Assembly: GCA_001466705.2 (NCBI GenBank)
Contig: LATX02000218.1
Location: 62,001-126,000 of the forward strand
Length of the DNA: 64,000 nt
DNA from: Moniliophthora roreri
Lineage: Eukaryota; Basidiomycota; Agaricomycetes; Agaricales; Marasmiaceae
Reading direction: 5' to 3'
Positions 37,190 through 48,680 of this stretch are shown piece by piece; the first letter of the stretch is position 1, and every line of letters starts with the position of its first letter. The position numbers and the translations under genes were made by a program. The notes beneath the pieces were generated by a model. The model did no database searches, was not told where the DNA came from, and saw nothing but the letters and a program-made list of their open reading frames with translations.

Positions 37190-38751
37190 ATACAATGACT
37201 TGGGGAATACTTCTGCTTCACCGCCGTCGCATAGTTTCAAGATGTCTGAAGTTACAGTAGAACCCGTTTTCATCAAATCCTCTCAAGCTTCAAATCGATC
37301 ACCGTAGTCTACCACCTCGCAAACAGGAAGACCCAATGCACGAACAAGGACCGTCATCGTGGGATCAAAGCCATAACAAAGGTGGAGTTTTCGTAGGTAT
37401 CACGACCCCAATTGCGATAAGCCATCTTCGTATCGGCCGTGAAAACCGGTAATCCCAAAGGTGTTTGTGGTACTTCTGACATCTCCATTCTTTCCCGAAA
37501 GGATCACAGGACCAGAAGTATCGCTTCCCCTCGACCAGGGTCTCCAAAAAGTCTCATTCGGGACCGAAGAGCAGGGAACCGGTCGAGTGAACAGGTATAG
37601 AGGAGTAATGACGATATTTCCAAGCTGCGACCGGCCATGGTCTTCATCACGTCGAAAAACAAGCTCAAATCCATCCTGTACGCCTGCTATATGTCAACCC
37701 GCAGAAAGTATTAGAAACCGTGTCAGAACTCGCGATAATCCTCTCATTCGCGTTCGGGGATCTGGAGTCGGTTGAATACACTGTGTGCCTGCGCCAGTCA
37801 TGAATCCACAAATGTACGTTGTTCCGCCGAAGGATATCGAAGAGTAACGTCGCGTATGTCTTGCAAATCAAGCGGAGTAGCTGTAAACCTATATTCTCTG
37901 TTAAGACACATTATCCAACGTGAAACCGGCTATTTCACATACTGTACAGACCCACCCTGCCTGACGTCTAGATTCTTCCTTGTCGCCTTAGAAATACCCT
38001 GTGCCGAAGCATGCTTTGCACAAGAACGATACGCCCGAGGGGAAGAGGTTGAATTGGCTTTGGGAAAAGAATGATAAATGACATGCATGCGCACCATCGA
38101 AGAATATGAGCACCGGTAAACCGCGTTCGTTATCATTGTATAACAAAGAGCCGGATGATGTGCAGATTTCTGATAAGTAGTAACGACTAAGCCAACATGA
38201 ACAGAACAAAGGCCGGGGCTATCGCACCCGACACCAGAAAACAGCTCAAAATCCCGTTTAAAGACCTGGGCGCGTTGGTATTTAATCCAGTGGTACGGTC
38301 ATAGGTGAAAAATGTAACTGACCTTGTAGGCGTATGGACCACTGTATCCAACGTACAGTAAATCTTTATCCTTCTCTTCGCCCCTGATGCGAGCGACAGT
38401 TTTGGTACGACCTCTGCCTGGGCCAGTTTTTATCTTCAGTCCTTGCGACCCTCACGTCTCCAAGTCCAATGAGTCTCGTAAGATATATATTGCATGATCG
38501 AAACTGTTTGTACTGGAAACTGCAATCCAGGGAATGAAACTTTGGGAGAAATGGATGCTGAATAGTGAACGCATGTCATCCCATATCGTCCTGTCTCGCT
38601 CTTGCACCAGAATCCCATTAAATTGGTTTATATATCGAGATCCCTGAATATTCGTGAATTTTCCACCGTGAATGTGGATATTGCAAGTCCCTTGGAAGAA
38701 GGCCATGGGAGCGATGAAGGCATAACGGAAAAGCGGCGAAGCATCACTCAT
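37190..38751 (-). pseudogene. Decayed agaricomycete-specific hypothetical gene
   Basis: From the minus strand the pieces read FQGTCNIHIHGGKFTNIQGS and INQFNGILVQERDRTIWDD, then DKDLLYVGYSGPYAYK. They continue with YNDNERGLPVLIFFDGA, FLCKACFGTGYF, REYRFTATPLDLQDIRDVTL and, near the end, RALGLPVCEVVDYGD. This order (an N-terminal Asn/Ile-rich motif, an RERTIWDE-like box, a YxG-type box, then LIFxD) is a pattern I know from hypothetical proteins abundant in mushroom genomes, with no established function. Here the blocks sit in different frames and several in-frame stops occur, so the gene appears broken. Confidence 0.5.
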
Positions 38752-39251
38752 GAGTCATTAACGCAGGACATGAGCTAATGGCGCTTCAAGGCTTCAAGGT
38801 CAGACAACAATGCTATGTATGACCAGTAGTAACATACTAGGGCTTGAGACCCGAAGTTCCTCGAGTGTTACTGGGAAAGCTTATGGTCCGAGAAGAGAAC
38901 AGGAAGCTCGACAAAAGAGGTTGTACCAAGGTGGTGGTCGACTGTCAAGCAAGGCAAACCGGTCCTTCCAAATTTTAGCACCTGTCACCTCGTCAACTGA
39001 AATAGTGCATGCTTCAGCAAGGAGGCTTGGGTGAAGATAGATGGAACGACATTGAAAGGCAGATTGAAGAGGGCCCAGGCCAATAGATTCCAGTTCAAAG
39101 CCGCGACAATCTCCAAGTCCGAATGCATGCGTTTGATCAACTCAGTCTGTAATTAACAGAATATGCTGTTTCCAAAACAAACCGGTGAATGCAGGTCATT
39201 CGTCTTCGCCGCTGGTCATAGACGTGGATCAGAAAAACATAACCTCTCAGT
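38752..39251. other. Intergenic stretch, no gene seen
   Basis: Upstream of the decayed hypothetical gene and downstream of the tRNA. No supported coding region. Confidence 0.35.
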
Positions 39252-39333
39252 GCATTAAGGGGGAATCGAACCCCCGGCGGGTCGAAGCTTCTGCTAATGG
39301 CAACGACCCAGGTTACCACTACCCCATTAATGC
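39252..39333 (-). tRNA. tRNA-Gly(GCC) with a short intron
   Basis: The minus strand folds as a tRNA. The acceptor stem GCATTAA pairs perfectly with TTAATGC. The T arm is GGGGG-TTCGATT-CCCCC. The anticodon stem GGTCG/CGACC encloses TTGCCA plus about 12 extra bases and a final T. Placing the extra bases after position 37, the usual site of nuclear tRNA introns, gives a seven-base loop with anticodon GCC (glycine). The D arm holds the GTAGTGGTAA core typical of Gly tRNAs. The internal promoter boxes A and B are recognisable as TGGGGTAGTGG and GGTTCGATTCC. Confidence 0.88.
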
Positions 39334-39831
39334 AGCAATGGCAAGTGAACACTACACTACTATATGCATGTCCGTTCATTCTCGATTGCTAGAAATAGAA
39401 TGTACACAACCAGCCTACGACATCTCAGCTTCATCAAGTCAGCTTCGCATATAAAGTAGGTCCATTGTAGTCTCGTGAATTAAAACGAATAAATTAATCT
39501 CTGCCCCCTTTCCCCCGGAACATCCACGAAAGAACGAATGGTCCGGTGAATAAAGGGCATACGGTTCATGCTCAAGTCACACGAGGGATAATTTAGAGGC
39601 TAGAGAACTTCAAGGTCGTTAGCGAAGAAAAGCTAGAGAGGACGAATACGGCTCACCAATAACTGACGAGGGGAAGACACCTTGCCCAAATAATGTTAGC
39701 AGACTCGACCTTGACCTCATACTCAAATGATGCGGTCGATGATCATGACCATGATACATGTGCATTGAGATCATATCGTGCAGCTATAGTAGTAGGCAAC
39801 ATACAACCAATCGGCGTCACAGAGATAGGAT
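39334..39831. other. Intergenic stretch between tRNA and uL16 gene
   Basis: No coding region seen. The right part should be the 3' UTR and terminator of the ribosomal protein gene. Confidence 0.35.
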
Positions 39832-40644
39832 CTAAGCACGAAGTTGGGCCCTAAGGTTCTCCTCAAGAGGACCCTTGGGGCGGATGTACTGTACATAAGC
39901 ACCGTCCCTACAAAGACGTCAGTCAAAGTCCAAAGGCCTAGACAAAATGATACTCACTGCAAAACCCTCTTCTCCTCCTTCAACCTCAAATACTCCTGCT
40001 TGTCAACATTCGTGAAACCCCACTTCTTTGAAACGATAATCTTTTGCCTTCCAGGGAACTTGTAGCGAGCACGACGAAGAGCTTCAATGATGACAGGTGC
40101 GTTGGCTTCCTTGGACCGGATCGAGAGGATGATTTGGCCAATGTTGACACGGGCAACGGTTCCATAGGGTTTACCCCAGGCACCACGCATACCGGTTTGC
40201 AGACTGCCCAAAACATGTATCAGCACATCTGTGTGGAAAGAAAGGGGAAGGCAGACAACTCACCGATCGGCACCGGCACAACTCAACATCTTGTTGATAC
40301 GAATGACATGGAAGGGGTGAACTCTAACACGCAAGTGGAAGGAATCCTTTCCAGAGGTCTTGGTGACGTATTTGTTGGCGCAGATACGTGCGGCTTCGAG
40401 GGCTTCGGAGGAGAGTTGTTCGTATTCGTCGGAGACCAAGTGGCAGCAGAAGGGGAAGTCGTCGACAGAGGCACGTTTACGACCGAGGTCGAAGATACGG
40501 ATCTGTAGAAGGGTCAGTAAAAACGGTTATTATTTCTAACTTATTGAATCGTACCTTGGGGTCGGGGACACCACGGTTGTACCTGGACTTGGGGTAAGGC
40601 TTGTTCTTGCAGTAGCGGTAGCAGCGAGCTGGACGACGACCCAT
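39832..40644 (-). CDS. RPL10: 60S ribosomal protein L10 (uL16)
   Basis: Structural protein of the large ribosomal subunit near the peptidyl-transferase centre, needed for late 60S maturation. The ATG at 40644 gives [20 protein letters not shown] and the protein ends [16 protein letters not shown] at 39832. Exons are 40644-40555, 40502-40264, 40203-39958 and 39907-39832, joined by three introns of about 50-60 nt. The assembled length (about 216 residues) is normal for the family. Blocks [39 protein letters not shown] and [14 protein letters not shown] are highly conserved. It is likely constitutively and strongly expressed. Its promoter lies between 40645 and about 41300. Confidence 0.97.
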
Positions 40645-41357
40645 TGTTAAATCTGTTTTCTGTCCAAAAGAAATCGTCAGCTCCAAATCCAGACTGAAAG
40701 TCGCTCCGCAAGGTCATCCGACCGCTTATCCTTCAATCCAACATATTCCAGCCTTCCAAACCACCCAGAAACGCACAGAAACGGAGGAACAGAGCGGAAT
40801 GGCATACTCACAGTGTGTCTTGATGAAGGATTGGGGGCGTCGGGACGTTGGGGGCCTGTGCTTTTAAATGACCGCCTTTTTGGTGAGATGAGTAAGGCCC
40901 ACACAAGAAAAGCTGAGTAAGGCTGTGACGGAGTGTGACTGTGACGGATGAGGTAGGCGGAATTACGAGACCGAGGTTATATCGGATGTCAGTGGTCGAC
41001 GTTATTGGCACAGCTTGAGTTGCTGCAGGTCCTGCAGGAATGTTCAGGAATAGTGAGTCATTTGGCTTTTTCTTCATTTAATCAGCCCATTACAGTGGCA
41101 CCAATCACACAGTGTATATGGCGACACTCCGAGGCCTTATTCAGCTCAACCCACCGGCGGTTGCCCCGCTACTTATCGGTTCCGCAAGCTGACTGTTCTG
41201 TTCGAGTCAAGACTCAAAACTATTAAGACGTGAGATAGTCATGGCAGGGAGTATTGCATGAGGTGAATCTCCAACCCTCGTGTGGTCGCTCCGACAACTT
41301 GAATCCAAAGTCCAGGGTACATACATTGAGGGTACGGGCATACTTAGAGCTTCGAAG
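40645..41357. other. Upstream region of RPL10
   Basis: Contains the promoter of the ribosomal protein gene and probably a 5' UTR (possibly with a leader intron). No gene supported. Confidence 0.4.
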
Positions 41358-42042
41358 ATGAATACGATTCATCAAAACTCCTCACTCGCTCTGCTAGCCC
41401 ATTGGCTAAGATGCATTCGCTGTGCCAACGTTCACACATTTTGTTCCAACGCACGCAATATCCGCATCTCTCCAGATTCGTACTACCATTCCTCAAAGCA
41501 GCGGGAAAAACCCGAAGGTTTGCGACAGGCGCGGCTAAACCATCTATCGCCAGGTATCACTGACTGGGTGACCTCCCTACGTGTGCTTAGCTATCCAGCC
41601 ATGTCAGAAATGCAGGAATGGGGCATACCTCAGCTGGAGAAAGAATTCGGTCTCAAGCGTATTGGCGGACAATTGTCTACTAGAGATTATCCTAGAGCTA
41701 AGGCGTCCCTCGCAAAATGGTTAAGACAGCCAGGAAATAAGCATAGGCTCAAGAAAAAGGTGTTCTACGACACGCTCAGAATACTGGGAGAACAGGTCCT
41801 CAGGATGGTAAGTTGTCAGTCAATTCTTATGAAACTGTGTGCTACAGCTAATTTGTTCTCAGTGTTCCAGCAACTGGATTGACGTATTCATGTACCGCGT
41901 GTTGGCAGTATTATCGCACACCTCTGACGAGAGATGCTCCCTCTTGATACGTTCCGACTATCCAGTAACATCGGCTTTGTCACGTTCCACCTACGATGGA
42001 GAGGAAATACCATGGGGGGGCGAAAGTAAAGGCAGACATTGA
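41358..42042 (+). CDS. Hypothetical protein
   Basis: The ATG at about 41358 opens MNTIHQNSSLALLAHWLRCI, continues WVTSLRVLSYPAMSEMQEWG and RAKASLAKWLRQPGNKHRLK, and after a GTAAGT intron (about 41809-41861) gives CSSNWIDVFMYRVLAVLS, ending at 42042. I do not recognise a domain. The splice site is good and the frame is open over about 200 codons, but codon usage and composition are unremarkable, so this could be a real short gene or a relic. Confidence 0.35.
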
Positions 42043-42062
42043 TGATATGAAATTGACGACAT

Positions 42063-42838
42063 GTGGTGATCAAAGGGCAAAGTGGGCCAGGTTCTCGCAT
42101 TTGCATCCTGTCTGCTTTCTCACTTTATACCTCACCAGCTCTGTATCGAGAAGGCTTTCCCTGGGCGCCGGCGCATGGACTATCAAGCACTACAATCATC
42201 AAGGCAGAAGATAGTGATATTCGCGTCAGCGGTCATATTCCTGAGGCCATAGTCAAGGCCGTTATCTTTGCACCGAGTTCTCTTGTATCTTCGCTTATTC
42301 GGTATCACTCTGCAGATATAAAACATTTCGCTCTGTGCTCGTAAATGGGAGAGTATGGTCTTTCTTGATAGTCTGGCCTCCCAGGGAGCGTAAGCCAGTA
42401 GGCTACAAACTGGTACACCCTTTTTCGTGGGATACGAGAGCGATCACAGCTTTGAGCAATTGGGTGAGTGATCAAGGCCAACTTATCGGAGTGTCTACTA
42501 AGTGTCCTACCAGACAAAAGATTCTGGATCGTTTCAAAGACGTTGATCCGGAAGATGAGTTTTGGGAATTGGAAGAATGCTGTAGGGAAGTGCGGTGCTG
42601 TCTGCAATCTGAGGATGACAAGTTACAAATCACATCCATAATATGAGATGTCTACAGGCAGGAATCATCTTCAAGGCCTCACAAGACAAGCGGTTCCTAG
42701 AATTCGAAGGGACACCCAGAATCCTCGAAAGTATTTTACTTCAGGTCGGCAAATCACATTGCCGAAACTGGCGAACTAAGCACTCTGCAGGCCACAGTCG
42801 TCCGAAAAAGGATTCCGATACCAGGGCCATTTCATGAG
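42063..42838 (+). other. Possible coding blocks of unknown identity
   Basis: Consecutive open blocks on the plus strand (DSDIRVSGHIPEAIVKAVIF; PVGYKLVHPFSWDTRAITAL; KILDRFKDVDPEDEFWELEE; KASQDKRFLEFEGTPRILES) look more protein-like than random. They could be the continuation of the preceding hypothetical gene. I could not connect them by splice sites and recognise no family. Confidence 0.25.
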
Positions 42839-43056
42839 TGTATCCTTCTCGCCGATACAGAGGCCCCGCTGCTAACATAACCAGGACGACCGAGGAAGAA
42901 GGCCGAGGCAGGTGATGGTATGGCGTAATCTTCATGGTAAGGTCTTGTCCAGTCAAAAGTCAACAAGCGATCATTCTTGTGGCCCTTACAGTGATATGTA
43001 CTCGTACACATGAAATTCGTTAATCGAATAGAGGCCTAACACTACGACGGCTTCCA

Positions 43057-45800
43057 TTAGACATCTCGCCAATCGGAGTTTGCGTCGTCGTCGTCGTAAA
43101 GTTGGAACCCTTCATGACAGGGAATTCCCCAATCCTGAGCTTGGTGGCCTGTCAATTGCCAAACAAAGTCAGTCAAACATTCTCTATCGATTGCAACACA
43201 ACGCACCCCAAACGGCCACAGAGTAATCTCTGTATCCGGACCAACACAATCAGGATTCTCGGGCGGTGAAGCAGCAAAAGTATCACCAGCTACCGTCCAG
43301 TTGATCTTGCATGCCTTTGCCGAGATACTCAGCGGTGGTAAACCCGAATCAAATATGGGCGAGGGGAGTGCCGAAGGTGAGTTGGCGTTGAATTTGAGGC
43401 TAGCTGGGTCGATAGCGTATTGCCAGTCTTCGGTTGCGTCGAATTGGAGATCTACGGCGTGCGGTTCGTTGGGATCAGTTTTGAGCACGGTTTGCTTTCG
43501 TTGGATGTCGAAGGCGTAGGTGAATGGGCCACGATGGACTGCTATGGAGTTATGAGGTCGTGATTCTATGAGAGAGTTTGAGATTAGCGACTTTTCTTAG
43601 TACAGGCTATGGAACGCGCACCAATCGTAATTTCAGCTGGCAGTGTCAAAGTGAAGGTGGAAGTACCCGCTGGGATATCCACCTCTTGTAGACCATTCGA
43701 TGGAGAAAGCGGGCTACTGGAACCAGCACCGGAAGATATCGTTCCGCCGACAACCCAACTAGGAATCCTGACGTAGTATTTGAATGCTTTTGTTGCCGTT
43801 ACTTTCGTGGTCAACGTGTCGCTGAAGGGGTAGATGGTGTCGACCTCAACGGTCACGGAGTTGCCTTGCCCTAACACTGTCGTTGTCTTGAAGGGGCCAA
43901 GGTAGAGGTGTACCAAACCTTCACCGTCGGATGTCTTGAGGAAGGCATTCGAGGCAAACTTGGGCCATCCTTGAGGATGATTGACAGTACAGCACCTGGA
44001 GCTTCGGTAAGCAGCGGTCATGCAATACAAATACAAGGCGTACGGATAGTTTGGTTCGAGGCCAAAGACATTGGAATACGGCCTGTCATACGTTCCCCCT
44101 CAATCAGAGCAATTCAACAATCAATCGACTCTGCTCACCCATCGCTCGCGAACGGATTCCTGAGATGTAATCAGGACTGGTAGAAAAGGTCTATGCACAA
44201 AGCAGGCTCACGGGTTCATGTTCTTGGCAGCGATCTGGTTTTGCTGTTGAAGATATTGACGAGACCACATATCGCCAGTGAGAGTGGCAGGTAAAGCGTT
44301 GTAAGCAATCTTCTCGACCTACCAGGTAGGAAGTAACGATCAGTGAACGGAGGTCTCGTAGACTAAGGCAGAACATACTCTATCGGCAAATTTCGGATCG
44401 GCCATGACCTGGTAGAGATAAGAACCACTACATGGACATCGCGTCAAGGACTCGAGCAAGCATTGTTAAGTTACTACTCACGAGAACATGAGCTCCTGTC
44501 AACGACAAAGGAAGAATGAGGTGCTGTGCTGATGTGCAATATCGAACACATACCACCACCAGACAAAGCTCGGAGCTAAAAACAAACATGAGTGCGATGT
44601 TAGACGCTCTAGGGAAAAGGCACGTACCCTCTCGTAGCTTCAAGACCAGCGAGATGCTCATCCGCAGCGAAAACGCCCGAAGGTCGACCATGATACGTGA
44701 AGAGGCGATCCCATGCTGCACTGGTGGCACTGAGTTCTGACGAATTTGCTTTAGGAGGGAGTATAACAAAGGTAACACTGCGGTCGCACCTGTCTCGTTA
44801 TGTGTGAATCTGTAGGCAACTGCGCCGGCTTTGAGAGCTTCAGCTACGTTGACGCCATGCCACACAAGGGGAGTATTGAAAGGGTTCGGGAGACCCCATG
44901 CCGACGTCTTCGGGAAGAGCTGGCAACAAAGTGTTAATGATGGAACTGAGGTGATGATCGGCTGTGTTACCTCTTCTGAAAAGACGCGTTCCCAATCAAA
45001 CCCTGATTGCTTCAGTTTGTTCATTGTATCAAGCAGGAGTTGTTCTTTTCCATTAGGATGGAATTCATATAACCTTGTTCTTCATCAGCGCTGCCCAACG
45101 GGGACTGCAAAGTTGACTCACCACTGTAGACTGATACCAAACTCAAACCAACGGGCATTCCCCCAACCATCCGGATCCTTTCCTTCACCGTTCGTTAACA
45201 TCTTATTCGCCAACTCCACAAACTTGTACACCGAATCCACTACTCCGGTCTCGTTCTGATTGTTGGCCTCCAAAAACTGAGTTACGCCCAGTAAAAATGG
45301 GTATCTACCCCACAGGAATCTCGGCTTTGACTGATCGAGAACTTCTGGCCCTATCCATCCCGTTTCGTCTTGATGATCCAAAACAAACTTCATGAAATCG
45401 CTGGCACGACTTCGAAGCTCGTCCGAGTTTCCAAGTACGCCTGTAGGAACGATGCCATTGAACCAGTAGCTCCCGGCTTCTTCCAAATTCGAATACAGGG
45501 CAGTACCCCCTGTCCAGTCGGTGTTCGCGATGTAATTGTAAAAGGTATGTTGACGTCCGGCTAACCCATTGACTTGAACTTGAAGTTGATCTGCAAGCCA
45601 TCCTGATGGCTGAATTTCTCCGAGACTGAGAGGGCTGTACTTTCTGGGAGCCACTGGAGTGAACGGTTCATTTTTGTAAATTATACCTAAAACGAGAGCT
45701 ACTTACAGCCCAAGGTATTCTGTGACTCCACGAATCCAACTAGACTGAAGAGGCAAGCGCTGCCAATGAGAAAATGGTGCGACCCCATTCTCTTTGACAT
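43057..45800 (-). CDS. Secreted GH127-type glycosidase (DUF1680, beta-L-arabinofuranosidase-like)
   Basis: The ATG at 45800 gives a signal peptide (HHFLIGSACLFSLVGFVESQ). A phase 1 intron leads to RKYSPLSLGEIQPSGWLADQ, the DUF1680 start. Further blocks are GWIGPEVLDQSKPRFLWGRY, DPDGWGNARWFEFGISLQW, AWGLPNPFNTPLVWHGVNVA, HLAGLEATRGTELC-VVEYMF and CCTVNHPQGWPKFASNAF. The last contains the cysteine pair expected at the zinc-thiolate catalytic site of the family. The C-terminal beta-rich domain ends GIPCHEGFQLYDDDD and the stop is at 43057-43059. Six or more short introns. Members act on plant cell-wall arabinan or arabinosylated glycans; the exact substrate cannot be set from sequence. The gene appears intact. 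Confidence 0.85.
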
Positions 45801-46332
45801 CTTTGTCCAACAATTAAGCCTCCTCTACTTTTAAAAGATGGATGAAGAAGATCGCGGGAGCCTTATAGATGCGGGAGAAGGGCCGATGGTCAGATGGAAC
45901 TTGTTGCGTATGATTCCAGGTTCTTGTGATGGTTTGGACGGATATATCAGCGTTTCAGATCATATTGTAAGGCATTTAGCGAGAAAGCGCTGAGACTGGA
46001 AAGTGAAACCACAAGGCTGTAATGTCAGGGACCGTGAGAGGAGATGGTGGTTGATGAAGGAGTTTGATGGATACCCGGGCGCTACGTCCCATTGTCCTCG
46101 AAAATGCAACATAAACGTCTTCGGATCTTGATCTCAACGGAGAGAATGTGAAGCTTGTTGATTGGAGGAGACCTTGGAATAGGTTTTCGGATGGATGAGA
46201 AGGTGCGTAATGGTATAGCAATGGCATTGAGCAACATCAATCTCAACCACCCGCTAATCTACTCTTCAGAGCATACCCATACTATCCGACTTGCATCCGT
46301 CTCCACTTTAGAACCGGATTTCAGCTTGAAAT
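45801..46332. other. Intergenic stretch upstream of the GH127 gene
   Basis: Contains the promoter of the glycosidase gene. No other coding region supported. Confidence 0.35.
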
Positions 46333-46930
46333 TCAGCGAGCACGCCCCATTTTATAGTCGCCGTGATACCCTCCTGCAAAATGCAACTGGGAAATCCACC
46401 GTTTGACATGTTTTTCTACTTTGATCCTCTTATCCCTGTTCAACACCACTTCTGTGAAGAAACGAAATATGAGCGCCTCCATGAGTGGAAATCCACCCGG
46501 GACCGCAGGAGTGAACTGACTCCATGGGTAGTACGACATACGTAGCTGAATTATGTCGTCTGGTGTTGGAACCCAGAAGAGGAGCCCAAAAGTCGTGAGA
46601 TTGGGTACAGAAACGCGTTGGACGGAGTCTCTGCAGCAATTCAAGAGTGCGTAGAGGTCGGGATGCTTTAGATATATGTTTCAGAGCCCTTGGCAGGCCT
46701 TCCAATTTCAGGAAGAATTCCAATACGCGGGATCTGTGTGCAAAGAATAACATCCTCTGTACATTCATGACACTGTGATTATCACCTACGAGACTCGTCG
46801 GAATGTAGTGGCGCCAAGACGTCGTCCAACGCGCTATGAAGTTCCAACTCCAAGAGCGTCGCACAGACCAATCAAGCGTCTGGCGTCGAGAGCTCCAAAA
46901 AGTTCCTCAACCGTCTTGAATTAGGAAAGA
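46333..46930 (-). pseudogene. Possible leucine-rich (F-box-like) gene remnant
   Basis: Minus-strand blocks such as CATLLELELHSALDDVLAPLH and SVPNLTTFGLLFWVPTPDDI look like leucine-rich repeats of F-box proteins, but they lie in different frames with stops between. No F-box start is seen, and the family signature of the neighbouring phase-1 genes is absent. The call is weak; the segment may be the end of an unrelated leucine-rich gene. Confidence 0.25.
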
Positions 46931-46999
46931 TATGTATGCATTACAATGACGACGTGAGCTGGCTAATCAAATAAGTAGAAACATATACAGGTCCACAAT

Positions 47000-48569
47000 T
47001 CATTCGGGCTCGGTACTGGAATCTGAATTCGAGGAATAGGTATCAGACTCGGAAGAAGACGTTCCACTGTCAGACTGGGATTCAGAGTCGGAGGATGTAT
47101 CAGAAGAGGAAGGAGAATCGTCGTCATCAGAGTCGGAATCAGATTCGGATGAGGAAGGATCATCCGAGTAAGATTCCCAGCTTGGGTTTTCAACTCCTGA
47201 ATAGAGTGGCTTTGTTGAGTATTCGTACGATGACAGAAATGAAAAACTCACCCCAATTCATCGTTATTCTTTTTCCATTCAGAAAAGAGTCTGGCAGGTA
47301 ATCCCTCACCTCTTGCTCCAGCTTCGCTCTCCGAGTCCGACCAAACTCCCTTTCCATACCAACGTATACGATTAGCTCTTGAACCTTGGGGTAACATTCC
47401 AAAATGAGACCACAAAACGTTTTCCAATCGTAATGGCTCGTTATCTCGGTCATTTCTCGTGGTGATCCTGCGTAGAAGTAGAGCTCGAGAACGGTAAGTT
47501 TGGGGGCGTGAAAAACCCGAAAGAAATCTCGGGCCCAGTCTAGAACTTGTTCAGGGAAAAAGGTATCGCCAAGATGGATGATGGCAAGTTTCAAAGTCCC
47601 GAGAATGGATAAAGATGGGTATGAAGTTGATAAAGGCATCAGCGATCGGCCTATAGTCGGTTTAATGACTGTTGAATCAGTGTCGTGCTATCACGTGTAG
47701 TTGCTTTGCTCACCAAGATCAGTAACATCGTTTGGGTCCAAGGTAAGGCTGACAAGTGTCTCTGACACTTCAGCCAAAAGGCGACATAAGGCGGCCGATG
47801 AGAATGGTATTGATGATAGGGTAATAGAGCGAAGTTTCGTTGGCTTGGAGCGGCGAAGAAGCGAGTCGAGGATCCAATCAAAGAGGTTTCCCTCAGCGCA
47901 AATTTCAAGGTGCTCCATTGACGATAAATCAAGCCGGGATTTGTTGAGTTCCTCAGAGGATCGGCTATTCTGCTCTGTTTCATGTTCAAACACGAGATGG
48001 TCGTATAAAATGAGTTCTTGAATAGGCCCACAATGCCCAAGAAAGTATTCAAGTGTTTTGGCATCGCGGAATGCTCCGGAAACCTTTACCCGCTGCAAAT
48101 TGGGAAAGGTATGCAGGAAGTCAATGATGACCGGTATCATTGTGATAGGGTATTCAATAGGTGCTTGCCATTCGAGCTCTACAACGCCGGTCATCAACGG
48201 TAGTGAGACGAGAACAGTAGCCGGATCGGTCCTCCGTAAACTGGATGACAACGAAGGGCTGAAAGAGAATATACGGACGCAGTTCGTGATTTCAGGAGAT
48301 GATCTTAACACCTCCCCCCAGCGTTGCATGCTGCCTTCATTGATGATTTTGATAGTATGAAAGAGATATGGGAGGGTTGCTCCACGCCAGGTCCGTGAAA
48401 CGAGGCAGTAGTTGCGTAAGTCGTACACGTATCCCTTGTTCCATCCTACCACCTCCCGTATAATCTCTGAAGGTAACCAGTATGGATTTTTGGATTCTTT
48501 AAGCTTTTCAATTAGCATATTATCAGAAGATAAAACTAAATCGAGACCTGTGAGTATGTTTGAGAGCAT
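47000..48569 (-). CDS. F-box-like protein with acidic tail
   Basis: Four exons. The 22-nt first exon (MLSNILT, start 48569) ends before GTCTCG; the acceptor after CTTAAAG restores ESKNPYWLPSEIIREVVGWN and CLVSRTWRGATLPYLFHT (F-box region). Leucine-rich segments follow (MTGVVELEWQAPIEYPI, LHTFPNLQRVKVSGAF, LEYFLGHCGPIQELILYD, NLFDWILDSLLRRSKPT). The second intron (about 47665-47715) leads to LVIKPTIGRSLMPLSTSYPS and EREFGRTRRAKLEQEVRDYL. The third precedes the last exon VENPSWESYSDDPSSSESDS, a long Ser/Asp run ending SSTEPE. All introns are phase 1. It is divergent from the next gene, with start codons about 110 bases apart, suggesting a shared promoter. Confidence 0.83.
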
Positions 48570-48680
48570 TAGTGATGAGGATGGTGGTTACACAGAATCC
48601 CTGATCACGAGGGAATCCTTCCGCACTAATCATCACATTCCCCAACCGTTTACCGCCAGACTCTCCCCGAACCCCATGCG

